Assembly (NCBI RefSeq): GCF_000374085.1
Contig: NZ_KB893563.1
Coordinates: 1 to 60,233 of the forward strand
Length of the DNA: 60,233 nt
DNA from: Spirosoma spitsbergense DSM 19989
GTDB taxonomy: Bacteria > Bacteroidota > Bacteroidia > Cytophagales > Spirosomataceae
Direction: 5' to 3'
A program made the position numbers and the translations under genes. Under the pieces are notes generated by a model that did not search any database, was not told the DNA's origin, and was given only the letters and a program-made list of their open reading frames with translations. This document shows, piece by piece, positions 7,939 to 15,070 of the stretch (position 1 is the stretch's first letter; every line of letters begins with the position of its first letter).

Positions 7939-9465
7939 ATGCAATCCATTCTGCCCTTACCTACGCAACCGCTCAAGCCTGGTACCAGCACCGGGCAACA
8001 ATTCTGGCATACCGATGCAGCTAAAACCATCGACTCCTATTCACCCGCCGATGGCCAGTTGATTGCCCGCGTAACCGAAACGACCCGCGCTGATTACGAC
8101 CGGGTTGTGGAAACGGCACAGGCTGCTTTTGCCGAATGGCGGCAGGTTCCGGCACCCCGCCGGGGCGAAATAGTGCGGCAGATGGGCGAACAGTTCCGGC
8201 ATTACAAACGCGAACTGGGCACGCTGGTGAGCTACGAAATGGGTAAATCGTTGCAGGAGGGACTGGGCGAAGTGCAGGAAATCATCGACATCTGCGATTT
8301 TGCCGTGGGGCAGTCGCGTCAGCTTTATGGCCTGTCCATGCATTCCGAACGGCCCGCCCACCGGATGATGGAGCAATGGCATCCGCTGGGTGTAGTCGGC
8401 ATTATTTCGGCGTTCAATTTTCCGGTAGCTGTCTGGTCCTGGAATGCCATGCTGGCCTGGGTTTGTGGCGATGTATGCATCTGGAAACCCTCCGAGAAAA
8501 CACCCCTCACGGCGCTGGCCTGTCAGCAGATTATCGGCGACGTACTACGGAATAACAACGTACCGGAAGGCGTATCGTGCGTGATCACCGGCGGACGAAC
8601 CACGGGCGAGTGGCTGGCCCGCGACCCGCGCATCGCGCTGGTGTCGGCTACCGGCAGCACGCGCATGGGGAAGGCGATAGCCGAATCCGTAGCCGGACGA
8701 TTGGGCAAAAGCCTGCTCGAACTGGGTGGTAATAACGCCATTATCGTTTCGGAACACGCCGACCTCGATTTGGCTATTCCCGCCATTGTGTTCGGAGCGG
8801 TAGGCACGGCCGGACAGCGGTGTACCACTACCCGCCGGATTATTGTGCAGGAACGTATATATGGGGACGTAAAAGACCGGCTCAAACGTGCCTACGCCCA
8901 ACTGCGCATCGGCAATCCCCTGGACGAATCGTTCCACGTAGGTCCCGTTATTGATCAGTCGGCGGTACACAGTTATCAGGTTGCTGTTCAGGAAATCGGC
9001 GAAGCGGGCGGTCAGTTTATAGTAGAGCCGGGTGTACTGGATGGACCGGGATTTGAATCTGGTTGCTACGTGAAACCCTGCATTGCCGAAGCGGAAAACA
9101 GTTGGCCGGTCGTGCAGCGCGAAACCTTTGCGCCTATTTTGTATCTGCTCAAATACACAACGCTGGACGATGCCATTGCCCAGCAAAATGCCGTTCCACA
9201 GGGTTTGTCTTCCGCTATTTTCACGCTCAACCTGCGCGAAGCCGAACGGTTCCTGTCCGTAGCCGGGTCAGACTGTGGCATTGCCAACATTAACATCGGC
9301 ACATCGGGCGCCGAAATAGGCGGAGCGTTTGGGGGAGAGAAAGAAACGGGCGGTGGCCGTGAATCCGGCTCCGATGCCTGGAAAGCCTACATGCGCCGAC
9401 AAACCAACACCATCAACTACGGCACCACCATGCCCCTGGCGCAGGGCATCACGTTTGAGTTGTAG
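7939..9465 (+). CDS. aldehyde dehydrogenase, ALDH7/antiquitin type (aminoadipate-semialdehyde dehydrogenase-like)
   Basis: 508 residues, a full-length NAD(P)-dependent ALDH. The catalytic glutamate is in LLELGGNNA (E261) and the catalytic cysteine in GTAGQRCTTTRR (C295); this exact Cys-loop wording is characteristic of the ALDH7 (antiquitin, lysine catabolism) branch. The cofactor region ATGSTRMGKAIA is intact. It likely oxidises L-2-aminoadipate-6-semialdehyde/piperideine-6-carboxylate. It is a single gene, divergent from the fasciclin gene, and ends at a strong hairpin. Confidence 0.88.
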   Translation: MQSILPLPTQPLKPGTSTGQQFWHTDAAKTIDSYSPADGQLIARVTETTRADYDRVVETAQAAFAEWRQVPAPRRGEIVRQMGEQFRHYKRELGTLVSYEMGKSLQEGLGEVQEIIDICDFAVGQSRQLYGLSMHSERPAHRMMEQWHPLGVVGIISAFNFPVAVWSWNAMLAWVCGDVCIWKPSEKTPLTALACQQIIGDVLRNNNVPEGVSCVITGGRTTGEWLARDPRIALVSATGSTRMGKAIAESVAGRLGKSLLELGGNNAIIVSEHADLDLAIPAIVFGAVGTAGQRCTTTRRIIVQERIYGDVKDRLKRAYAQLRIGNPLDESFHVGPVIDQSAVHSYQVAVQEIGEAGGQFIVEPGVLDGPGFESGCYVKPCIAEAENSWPVVQRETFAPILYLLKYTTLDDAIAQQNAVPQGLSSAIFTLNLREAERFLSVAGSDCGIANINIGTSGAEIGGAFGGEKETGGGRESGSDAWKAYMRRQTNTINYGTTMPLAQGITFEL

Positions 9466-9474
9466 GACCAACAA

Positions 9475-9523
9475 GAACAGGCTGTCTGGAACGATGTCCG
9501 TTCTTGTTCCAGATAGCCTGTTC
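9475..9523 (+). terminator. long hairpin after the aldehyde dehydrogenase gene
   Basis: 18-nt arms (gaacaggctgtctggaac / gttccagatagcctgttc) pair with a single mismatch around a 13-nt loop, starting 10 nt after the ALDH stop. There is no T run, so it may be a processing or boundary hairpin rather than a classical terminator. It ends 4 nt before the recombinase remnant begins. Confidence 0.6.
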
Positions 9524-9527
9524 GTAT

Positions 9528-9740
9528 ATGATTACCATTCACATCGACGAGAAAGACTCCAGCCTGCTGGCTGTATATTTCCCCACTGATACCCTGGGCA
9601 ACGACCTGGTACGCAACGTACCGGGTCATCGTTTTAGCTACTGCAACGGCAGCCACGAAAGTATCCTTACCACCATGCGCTACACCCCCGTTACGGCCGA
9701 CAAGATCAGCACCTTTAAAAGTCCGCTGGATGATCTGTAA
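9528..9740 (+). pseudogene. internally deleted tyrosine recombinase/integrase remnant
   Basis: A 70-codon frame (MITIHIDEKDSSLLAVYF...). Residues 1-41 look like the N-terminal segment of Bacteroidota tyrosine recombinases (ending in a PGHRFSYCNG motif that normally precedes the core-binding domain). Residues 42-70 (SHESILTTMRYTPVTADKIS...SPLDDL) match the extreme C-terminus, where GHxSxxTTxxYTHVTxxxxxxIxSPLDxL follows the catalytic histidines. The whole core-binding and catalytic region between them is missing, so the product cannot recombine DNA. The frame is preserved across the deletion. It marks past integration of a mobile element next to the ALDH gene. The identification is by motif recognition only. 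Confidence 0.65.
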
Positions 9741-9948
9741 CGTCGTGCAGTCGGAGTAGTGGCCGTAGCTGGGAGAGACTGAAAAATTTGCTTTTCAGTG
9801 TATAGCGTTTCATACATCTGCGATTGCACCGAATCTCTCCCCGCGATGTAATCCGGTACAGTTCTTTGTCGTCGGCAAAGAAATAGGTTGGGTATCCCTC
9901 AATGTCCCAAACCCGTTTGGGAAAACGTAATTCATACCTTTTAATCAC
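9715..9948 (-). CDS. small hypothetical protein
   Basis: 77 codons from a GTG at 9948 (V/MIKRYELRFPKRVWDIEG). The pattern VWDIEGYPTYFFADDKELYRITSRGEIRCNRR...LKSKFFSLSQLRPLL looks like a folded small domain, faintly reminiscent of NUMOD/HNH-accessory modules that carry a conserved W..I.G...Y....D..LYRI.S.GE core. I cannot assign a function. Its last residues (about VTDHPADF) overlap the recombinase remnant on the other strand by 26 nt, so the C-terminus may have been created by the same rearrangement. Confidence 0.45.
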   Translation of the reverse strand: MIKRYELRFPKRVWDIEGYPTYFFADDKELYRITSRGEIRCNRRCMKRYTLKSKFFSLSQLRPLLRLHDVTDHPADF

Positions 9949-10439
9949 TTCGTTTGGAAGTATAAAACCTAGCGCATTTATTTGTTACAAACATACTGAA
10001 TGTATATCGTCTTAAAGAAGCACGGAACTAAAAGTGGCTGATAATCAAGGAGAAGTAGTTCCGCGATGTTTCGCACATATACTTGTTGTGCGCATTGCTT
10101 CACGATGCTACGCGCTGCAATGCCTATGCCGTGCTGTTGTCAACAGGCTACCTGGTGAGTATGCCGCCTTGTTAGCTTTTCAGAACGCACCAGCGGGGCT
10201 ACTACGCTCTATCAGGATTAGCGCGGGCGAGTGGAGGGGTGAGAGTGTGCGGGGTGAATCCGGCAGGGGAGTTGGTTCAGGGGTAAGGAGGGTGCTATAT
10301 TTTAGTTGTATTATAATAATTGATATTAATTATGAAAATAAGAGATACTTTTGCCTGCATATTGAATGATAGCACAAAGCCGTTAATTTAGGTAAGACGG
10401 TAGATGATAGCTATACGGCTAATTTCTCTTTATTAAATC
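9949..10439. other. gene-poor stretch upstream of the 313-aa/PIN pair
   Basis: About 490 bp. A 111-codon frame at 10034-10369 has compositionally odd, Arg/Cys-rich content and no recognisable domain, so I do not call it. The last 130 bp turn sharply AT-rich and hold the candidate promoter at 10346. No tRNA or convincing attachment site was seen. Confidence 0.5.
10346..10353 (+). promoter_or_regulatory. candidate -7 element of the 313-aa/PIN operon
   Basis: The octamer tacttttg matches TAnnTTTG exactly, in an AT-rich patch 86 nt before the ATG at 10440. A TTG lies 23 nt upstream, slightly beyond the usual spacing. Confidence 0.4.
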
Positions 10440-11381
10440 ATGGAATATGAAATTCGGTTGTCTGGTGCAGAAGAAGATAATGGGGCTATTGAATTTAGCC
10501 GCCTGACAAGTCTTGCCAATGGGGTAAAGAATATTGCTAGGGGCGCACTTCAGATTAGGTTAAACGGATTTAGTAGATACAACAGGAAATCTGCATCTAT
10601 AAAGATGCAGGATGCCCTTAAAATAAACCTGATTGGTCTCAAGGAGAATGATTCAACCGTTCTATTAGTTGAATGCAATCCATTTAGCGAGTCACTACAA
10701 GGCATTCAAGGGGAAGTTTTCAACCCGGCACTGTTAACAACTTTACCGGCATTGACACCGATGTCTCTATTTATGGAAGCATTCAGAGAAGCCCTATCCG
10801 CTAACAGTAGTGATGGGACATACGAATGGCTTGACCGACCGCTTTTGACTGACTTAAAGAACTTTAGAAAAATTTTCTTAAATAAAGAAGAAGTAATAGG
10901 CTTTTCAAATAGAGGCTCAGTACCTGAATTGAAATTACATCAGTCAGATTTTGAGAGAATAAATGTATTAGAAGAATTAACGCCCGAATCTAAAGAGATA
11001 ATGATTGCTGGCCGATTAGACGAATTAAAGTTTATTGGATACAGGGTTCGACTTGAAACACCGAATGGACCCGTAAATGGTGTTGTAAAAGACAGCATGA
11101 AGCATGAAGAGGTTAGTTCGTTCTGGGGTAAACATGTTACAGTTATAGGCCGGGGGCATTACAAGCCCAATGGTAAACTTTCATTTATTGAAATTAGTCG
11201 GATAGCAGAATCATCATCACGGGATGCACTTGTATTCCGTACAATGAAAGCCCAATCTATCGAACAGCAGATTGAAAGCCAGCTAAAGGCAGGGCAAAAC
11301 TACAATAGGTTAAATGAATTGGTAGGGCAATGGCCGGGTGACGAGCCGTTAGACAAACTTCTTTCTCAATTGTCAGAATAA
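10440..11381 (+). CDS. unknown 313-aa protein coupled to a PIN-domain protein
   Basis: No signal peptide or membrane helix. Residues 1-60 form an N-terminal region (EIRLSGAEEDNGAIEFSRLT...) with a helix that could pack near residues 20-40. Residues about 90-150 are helical. Residues about 186-255 look like a small beta-barrel (IMIAGRLDELKF, YRVRLETPNGPVNGVV, GKHVTVIGRGHYKPNGK, SFIEISRI), reminiscent of OB-like nucleic-acid-binding folds. The C-terminus (268-313) is charged and helical. Its stop overlaps the start of the PIN gene (taatg), so the two are translationally coupled. It is far larger than classical VapB antitoxins (70-100 aa). AT-rich codons unlike the surroundings suggest transfer. 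It may be a partner or antitoxin of the PIN protein; this is inference. Confidence 0.75.
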   Translation: MEYEIRLSGAEEDNGAIEFSRLTSLANGVKNIARGALQIRLNGFSRYNRKSASIKMQDALKINLIGLKENDSTVLLVECNPFSESLQGIQGEVFNPALLTTLPALTPMSLFMEAFREALSANSSDGTYEWLDRPLLTDLKNFRKIFLNKEEVIGFSNRGSVPELKLHQSDFERINVLEELTPESKEIMIAGRLDELKFIGYRVRLETPNGPVNGVVKDSMKHEEVSSFWGKHVTVIGRGHYKPNGKLSFIEISRIAESSSRDALVFRTMKAQSIEQQIESQLKAGQNYNRLNELVGQWPGDEPLDKLLSQLSE

Positions 11382-11836
11382 TGCGATTCTTGTTGGACAC
11401 AAATATCCTCCTTCACTTGCTCCGAAAAAGTGACCTGTACAAAGAGACTGACCGAAGACTTGCGTTATCTAATCCGGAAAATATAATTATTATCTCAACT
11501 GTCTCTAAGGGTGAGTTAATGGCGCTTGGTAAAAGAAACAATTGGGGAGAAGCAAAGCTTGTTGGACTGAGCAGCCTAATGAATAGACTTATTATAGTTG
11601 ACATTGTGGCAGAAAATGAAGTAATGTTTGAAGCATATTCTGCAATGGATTGCTACAGCCAAAATACTGTCACTGGTGACCCTTTACCGAAAGGTTATAC
11701 TGCACGGAAAATGGGCAAAAATGACCTTTGGATAGCGGCAACGGCTTACTTGACAGATGCCACCTTGGTAACTACAGATGGAGATTTTGAAAATTTGGCA
11801 ATCAAACACATAAGAGTAGAACACATACTTTCTTAG
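11381..11836 (+). CDS. PIN-domain protein (VapC-like ribonuclease)
   Basis: 151 residues. The four acidic PIN positions are present: D6 in LLDTN, E45 in VSKGELMAL, D115 in KNDLWIAATA, and D133/D135 in TTDGDFENL. This is the VapC-type Mg-dependent RNase arrangement found in type II toxins that cleave tRNA or rRNA. It is somewhat longer than the usual 130 residues because of an insert at about 90-110 (CYSQNTVTGDPLPKGYTARK). The ATG overlaps the upstream stop by one base, implying coupled translation. AT-rich composition matches the upstream gene and not the chromosome on either side. It is toxin-like by family, but activity is unproven. Confidence 0.88.
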   Translation: MRFLLDTNILLHLLRKSDLYKETDRRLALSNPENIIIISTVSKGELMALGKRNNWGEAKLVGLSSLMNRLIIVDIVAENEVMFEAYSAMDCYSQNTVTGDPLPKGYTARKMGKNDLWIAATAYLTDATLVTTDGDFENLAIKHIRVEHILS

Positions 11837-11850
11837 TATTGCTAACTTTT

Positions 11851-12054
11851 TCATGCCCACCCCAAATCTTCCACTTCATCCCAGAACTCCCTTATCTTAT
11901 CCGAGTCCGGCAATCCTGCCATGAACCAGGTATAAAGCCCTGAGAAGCTACCGAACTGTTCACCCTGACAAAAGATATGCGACAGGGTAGATAGGCTCTC
12001 AGAATCCATCTGACAGGCTTCTAAATCAACAATAGGTACGTGTTGGTTAATCAT
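11851..12054 (-). CDS. small hypothetical protein (67 aa)
   Basis: MINQHVPIVDLEACQMDSES... acidic (net negative), with a central aromatic stretch GSFSGLYTWFMAGLPD and a C-terminal REFWDEVEDLGWA. No known motif. It converges on the PIN gene with only 14 bp between stops. It could be a small accessory gene of the same island or a spurious frame. Confidence 0.35.
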   Translation of the reverse strand: MINQHVPIVDLEACQMDSESLSTLSHIFCQGEQFGSFSGLYTWFMAGLPDSDKIREFWDEVEDLGWA

Positions 12055-12205
12055 AGCTTTATGTCCAGTTAGCGAGTTGAATCTAACGGGTACTTGGTAA
12101 GGGGCACCGTCCTGTATATGCGCATAGAGTCTGGCAGGGCACCGGGTAAGTGTGCAGGCTTTGCGCCCAACATGATGAGGGTGTAAAGGCTCCGGGCTAG
12201 CTTGA

Positions 12206-12403
12206 TGCTGGTTTAGTGGGTTTTGCCCCGTCGCCTTTCAGCCCTTGTTGGCGTTGGGTGAACCGGCCAAAATGGGATTTCGGGGGGATGCCCGGTCGTC
12301 GGCTTTGCTACGTCGTAAAAACGGACAGATGTTGTTGGTAACAGCGGTCAACTCGCAGGGGCTGCGACTAAACGAGTGCCTATTACCGGACCACGCCAAT
12401 TAA
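12206..12403 (+). pseudogene. possible C-terminal remnant of an FG-GAP/VCBS-repeat protein
   Basis: A 65-codon frame without start, ending at 12403. The segment FRGDARSSALLRRKNGQMLL followed by VTAVNSQGLRLNE resembles the C-terminal end of Bacteroidota FG-GAP/VCBS (ASPIC/UnbV-like) proteins, which typically read GDxRxLxxLRxxxGxxxLVxxxNxxxLxVF. Only this short piece is recognisable. Confidence 0.3.
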
Positions 12404-12852
12404 CCAGAATATACATAGCTGATTGACAACCATTCCCGGGCCGGATTCAGGTAATACCTACGGTACATCCTTTCCTCACTGCCGGGCGCAAGAAACACTG
12501 TATGAAGCCAGGAGAACGGGAGGATTAGCGTCGGCTACGGACAGATTGCTTTCGGTGAAAACGGCTATTTATCCTAAGTTCTTGCGTGAATAAGCATAGG
12601 CCGCAGCCGTAAAAGTCAATTTCGTTACCCATCGTAATAAACGCTAAAAGGAAAAGTTAGCCTTAATTAGTGCTAAATTGTGCGCCATTGCATCACGCTA
12701 AACGTCCTGCATCTATTGTCCCTTTTTCTAAACGTCAATCGCTTTCCTGACTGACGGGGTCAGTTGGGTAAAGGGCGTTGCGACTTATGGCGTTTATATA
12801 ACTTCCTCTTACAATCCATCAGCTATCAATGATTTTTTCACTTTGTTTGCGT

Positions 12853-12862
12853 AACCGATTGC
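12853..12862 (+). promoter_or_regulatory. candidate autoregulatory half-site of the LacI-type regulator
   Basis: The decamer aaccgattgc lies 4 nt before the regulator's ATG. The identical decamer forms the right part of the palindrome at 30397-30410. Confidence 0.4.
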
Positions 12863-12866
12863 CTTG

Positions 12867-13898
12867 ATGGAAACTAAAAAGGAAGTTACCATATATGACA
12901 TTGCCCAAAAACTGGCCCTTTCCTCCTCAACCGTTAGCCGTGGCTTACAGGGCAACCCAACAATAAATTTAAAAACCCGGGAGCGTATTCAGGAAGCCGC
13001 GCGTGAACTGGGCTACCGGCACAATACGTTTGCGAGCAGCCTGCGCAAACAAAAAACGAATACAATTGGGGTCATTATTCATGAACTAAGCAGTAGTTTT
13101 ATAACGTCTGTACTGGCTGGTATTGAGAAAGTGACGTCCGAAACCGGCTACGATATTCTTATTGCGCACTCATCGGAAAGCTTCGAGAAAGAAGCGGCCA
13201 ATGCGCTCAACCTTTTTCACAAACGGGTAGACGGTCTGATTGCGTCTTTATCCCTTCAGACGAAAGGGCTGGATCATTTTAAGCAATTCGAAGAAAAGGG
13301 TATTCCCGTTGTATACTTTGACCGGGTAGAAGAAAAATCAGACAGCGTGAAAGTAGTAATTGACAACTACCGGAGTGGCTACCAGGCGACCCAGCATCTG
13401 ATTGATCAGGGGTGTGAACGAATCGTATTAGTGACAGCCAATTTACAGCGAAATGTGTATGACCAACGCCACAAAGGCTACAAAGATGCCCTTTTCGACA
13501 ATGGAATACCTTTTAACAGTAAGTACGTACTGATCAAAGATTTGAGCGAACAATGCGGGATAGAAGCAGCCTTACAAATAATAAAGATGAGACCCATGCC
13601 CGACGGCGCCTTCTTCACCAATGACTTTTCGGCCGCCGTTTGCATGAAAACCCTGAAAGAACACGGTCTGCGTATTCCGGAGGATATTGCCATTGTGGGG
13701 TTTAATAACGACACTATCGGAAAAATTATTGAGCCTCAACTTACCACTATAAACTATCCTGGTAGCGAAATGGGCGAAGTGGCAGCGCGTCATTTAACCA
13801 ATCACCTGCGGGGTCTTTCAACGCTTGATAACACAAGTACCATTGTTATCCAGTCCGATCTCATTATCCGGAAGTCATCGCTCAAAAAAGCGACCTGA
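12867..13898 (+). CDS. LacI-family transcriptional regulator
   Basis: 343 residues from the ATG at 12867 (METKKEVTIYDIAQKL); the TTG just before it is not needed. The N-terminal LacI helix-turn-helix and hinge helix are clear (VTIYDIAQKLALSSSTVSRGL, then RIQEAARELGYRHN, about residues 7-60). A periplasmic-binding-like effector domain follows (NTIGVIIHELSSSF, VDGLIASLS, GIPVVYFDR, VAIVGFNND-like segment IAIVGFNNDTIG). It is the first intact gene after the accessory patch and lies upstream of the xylose genes. By context the effector is likely a pentose or xylo-oligosaccharide. CG-centred palindromes at 15008 and 30397 are plausible targets. Confidence 0.92.
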   Translation: METKKEVTIYDIAQKLALSSSTVSRGLQGNPTINLKTRERIQEAARELGYRHNTFASSLRKQKTNTIGVIIHELSSSFITSVLAGIEKVTSETGYDILIAHSSESFEKEAANALNLFHKRVDGLIASLSLQTKGLDHFKQFEEKGIPVVYFDRVEEKSDSVKVVIDNYRSGYQATQHLIDQGCERIVLVTANLQRNVYDQRHKGYKDALFDNGIPFNSKYVLIKDLSEQCGIEAALQIIKMRPMPDGAFFTNDFSAAVCMKTLKEHGLRIPEDIAIVGFNNDTIGKIIEPQLTTINYPGSEMGEVAARHLTNHLRGLSTLDNTSTIVIQSDLIIRKSSLKKAT

Positions 13899-14085
13899 CC
13901 GGGCCATGAACAACGGGCATGAGAACCACTGGCCCGACAGGATGGCGATACGCTGTATACGCTGAGCGTAGCTAGTCCGCAATCAATTCTGACCACGCTC
14001 AGTCAGAGAAGCAAACAATCCCATATCAGCAAAAAATCTATTGATTCCCTTCGTGGGTAACCTCCGGAGTGATAATGACCAGCGA

Positions 14086-14787
14086 ATGTTAGATCAATAC
14101 ACACAGCAACAACCTTACCTACTGGCCCTAGATTCTATCATATTCGGTTTCGATGGCGAGATGTTAAAAGTCCTGCTCGTTAAACGGGGGGTGGAAGAAC
14201 GAACCTGGTCGCTGATGGGGGGATGGCTTCGGCCCGATGAAGGGCTGGAACAGGCGGCCGCCCGAATCCTGTTTGACCTGACGGGCCTGACCAATGTGTA
14301 TCTGGAGCAGTTATACACGTTTGGCGACCCCTACCGCGACCCCATCATTCGAACCATATCGGTAGCCTATTTCTCCCTGGTCCGAATCGCCGATTACGAA
14401 ACGAAAATTTCGGGCGAGTTTCAGGCCTGCTGGTTTTCAATCTACGATTTACCTACGCTGTTGTTCGATCACGGTGATATGGTCGAGCTGGCCATTAAAC
14501 GGCTGCGCTATAAAGCCGCCCAGCATCCCATCGGGCTGGAACTGCTACCCGACAAATTTACCATTCCCCAGCTCAAGAAGCTGTACGACGCCGTTTACAA
14601 TACCGAATTCGACAAGCGAAATTTTAGCCGCAAGATTCTTTCCACTAATCTGCTCATCAAACTGGATGAGAAGCAGAAAGGCTTTTCCCGGCGGGGCGCT
14701 TTTTTCTATCAGGTCGACCGAGTCAAATATCAGGCGATAACCAATTCCTTCCTGAACTTCATTCCCAATTCAGAACTTGGTCTTTAG
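14086..14787 (+). CDS. Nudix-like transcriptional regulator (NrtR/AraR type), probable xylose regulator
   Basis: 233 residues from the ATG at 14086 (MLDQYTQQQPYLLALDSIIFG); a TTG at 14041 would add 15 unrelated residues. Residues about 10-145 form a Nudix fold with a degenerate Nudix box: GGWLRPDEGLEQAAARILFD then LTGL, where the catalytic REUxEE positions read RILFDL, so hydrolysis is not expected. Residues about 150-225 form a winged-helix DNA-binding domain (KFTIPQLKKLYDAVYN, FDKRNFSRKIL, LDEKQKGFSRRGAFF). This architecture is known for NrtR and for the Bacteroides Nudix-type AraR, which controls arabinose genes. Position immediately before xylB/xylA suggests xylose sensing. The 17-bp motif at 14864, 14917, 21473 and 37276 is its likely operator. 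Confidence 0.88.
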   Translation: MLDQYTQQQPYLLALDSIIFGFDGEMLKVLLVKRGVEERTWSLMGGWLRPDEGLEQAAARILFDLTGLTNVYLEQLYTFGDPYRDPIIRTISVAYFSLVRIADYETKISGEFQACWFSIYDLPTLLFDHGDMVELAIKRLRYKAAQHPIGLELLPDKFTIPQLKKLYDAVYNTEFDKRNFSRKILSTNLLIKLDEKQKGFSRRGAFFYQVDRVKYQAITNSFLNFIPNSELGL

Positions 14788-14809
14788 TCGGGTAATCGAC
14801 ACTTCCCGT

Positions 14810-14834
14810 CCTGTATCGATCTAATCGATACAGG
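14810..14834 (+). terminator. hairpin after the Nudix-like regulator
   Basis: Perfect 11-bp stem (cctgtatcgat / atcgatacagg) with a 3-nt loop, 22 nt past the stop. It is followed by an A/T-rich run but not a clean T tract. Confidence 0.55.
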
Positions 14835-14863
14835 GAGATACTAAAAATTTCGACAAAAAGATA

Positions 14864-14880
14864 AGTGTCATATTGACATT
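14864..14880 (+). promoter_or_regulatory. candidate Nudix-regulator operator, copy 1
   Basis: agtgtcatattgacatt: 7-bp arms AGTGTCA and TGACATT around a 3-nt spacer, one mismatch from perfect symmetry. It lies 207 nt before xylulokinase. Confidence 0.55.
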
Positions 14881-14890
14881 AAGAAAAATA

Positions 14891-14907
14891 AGTACCACTT
14901 TTACATT
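14891..14907 (+). promoter_or_regulatory. degenerate copy of the 17-bp motif
   Basis: agtaccacttttacatt keeps the 7-3-7 layout with three departures from copy 1. Start-to-start distances to its neighbours are 27 and 26 bp, suggesting a tandem array. Confidence 0.25.
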
Positions 14908-14916
14908 AATTATTTA

Positions 14917-14933
14917 AGTGTCAATAATACACT
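14917..14933 (+). promoter_or_regulatory. candidate Nudix-regulator operator, copy 2
   Basis: agtgtcaataatacact: outer AGTGT and ACACT are perfectly inverted, with the same 7-3-7 length as the other copies. Confidence 0.55.
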
Positions 14934-15007
14934 ATTAAATAAATTTAGTATTCGCCGATGCTTTCTGTGCTGTATTCTTCCATAGAAAACTCATCTGGTT
15001 ATCTCAG

Positions 15008-15017
15008 AAACCGGTTT
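15008..15017 (+). promoter_or_regulatory. CG-centred palindrome, candidate LacI-type operator of xylB
   Basis: aaaccggttt is a perfect 10-bp palindrome 54 nt before the xylulokinase start. LacI-family operators are centred on CG with AAnCGnTT-like halves. Confidence 0.45.
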
Positions 15018-15070
15018 TACTGCGTCTGGATAGCACAGAAGGTGACCACCATTAACTAGTCAAAACCAGA

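Larger units (their letters stand above)
12055..12866. other. long non-coding stretch with decayed gene fragments
   Basis: About 810 bp without an intact gene. It holds the remnant described at 12206 and then mixed-composition DNA with frequent stops on both strands. From about 12650 it forms the upstream region of the lacI-type gene. This is consistent with a site of repeated insertion and loss. Confidence 0.55.

Noticed and set aside
10060..10160. Dyad-rich stretch near 10070-10150 considered as an integron attC or attachment site
   Set aside because: Only a 6-bp stem (cgcaca / tgtgcg) is evident; no core GTT/AAC box pair or duplicated sequence flanking the island was found.
10034..10369. 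111-codon open frame before the 313-aa gene
   Set aside because: Arg/Cys-rich, composition changes abruptly along it, no recognisable domain, and it overlaps the candidate promoter of the next genes.
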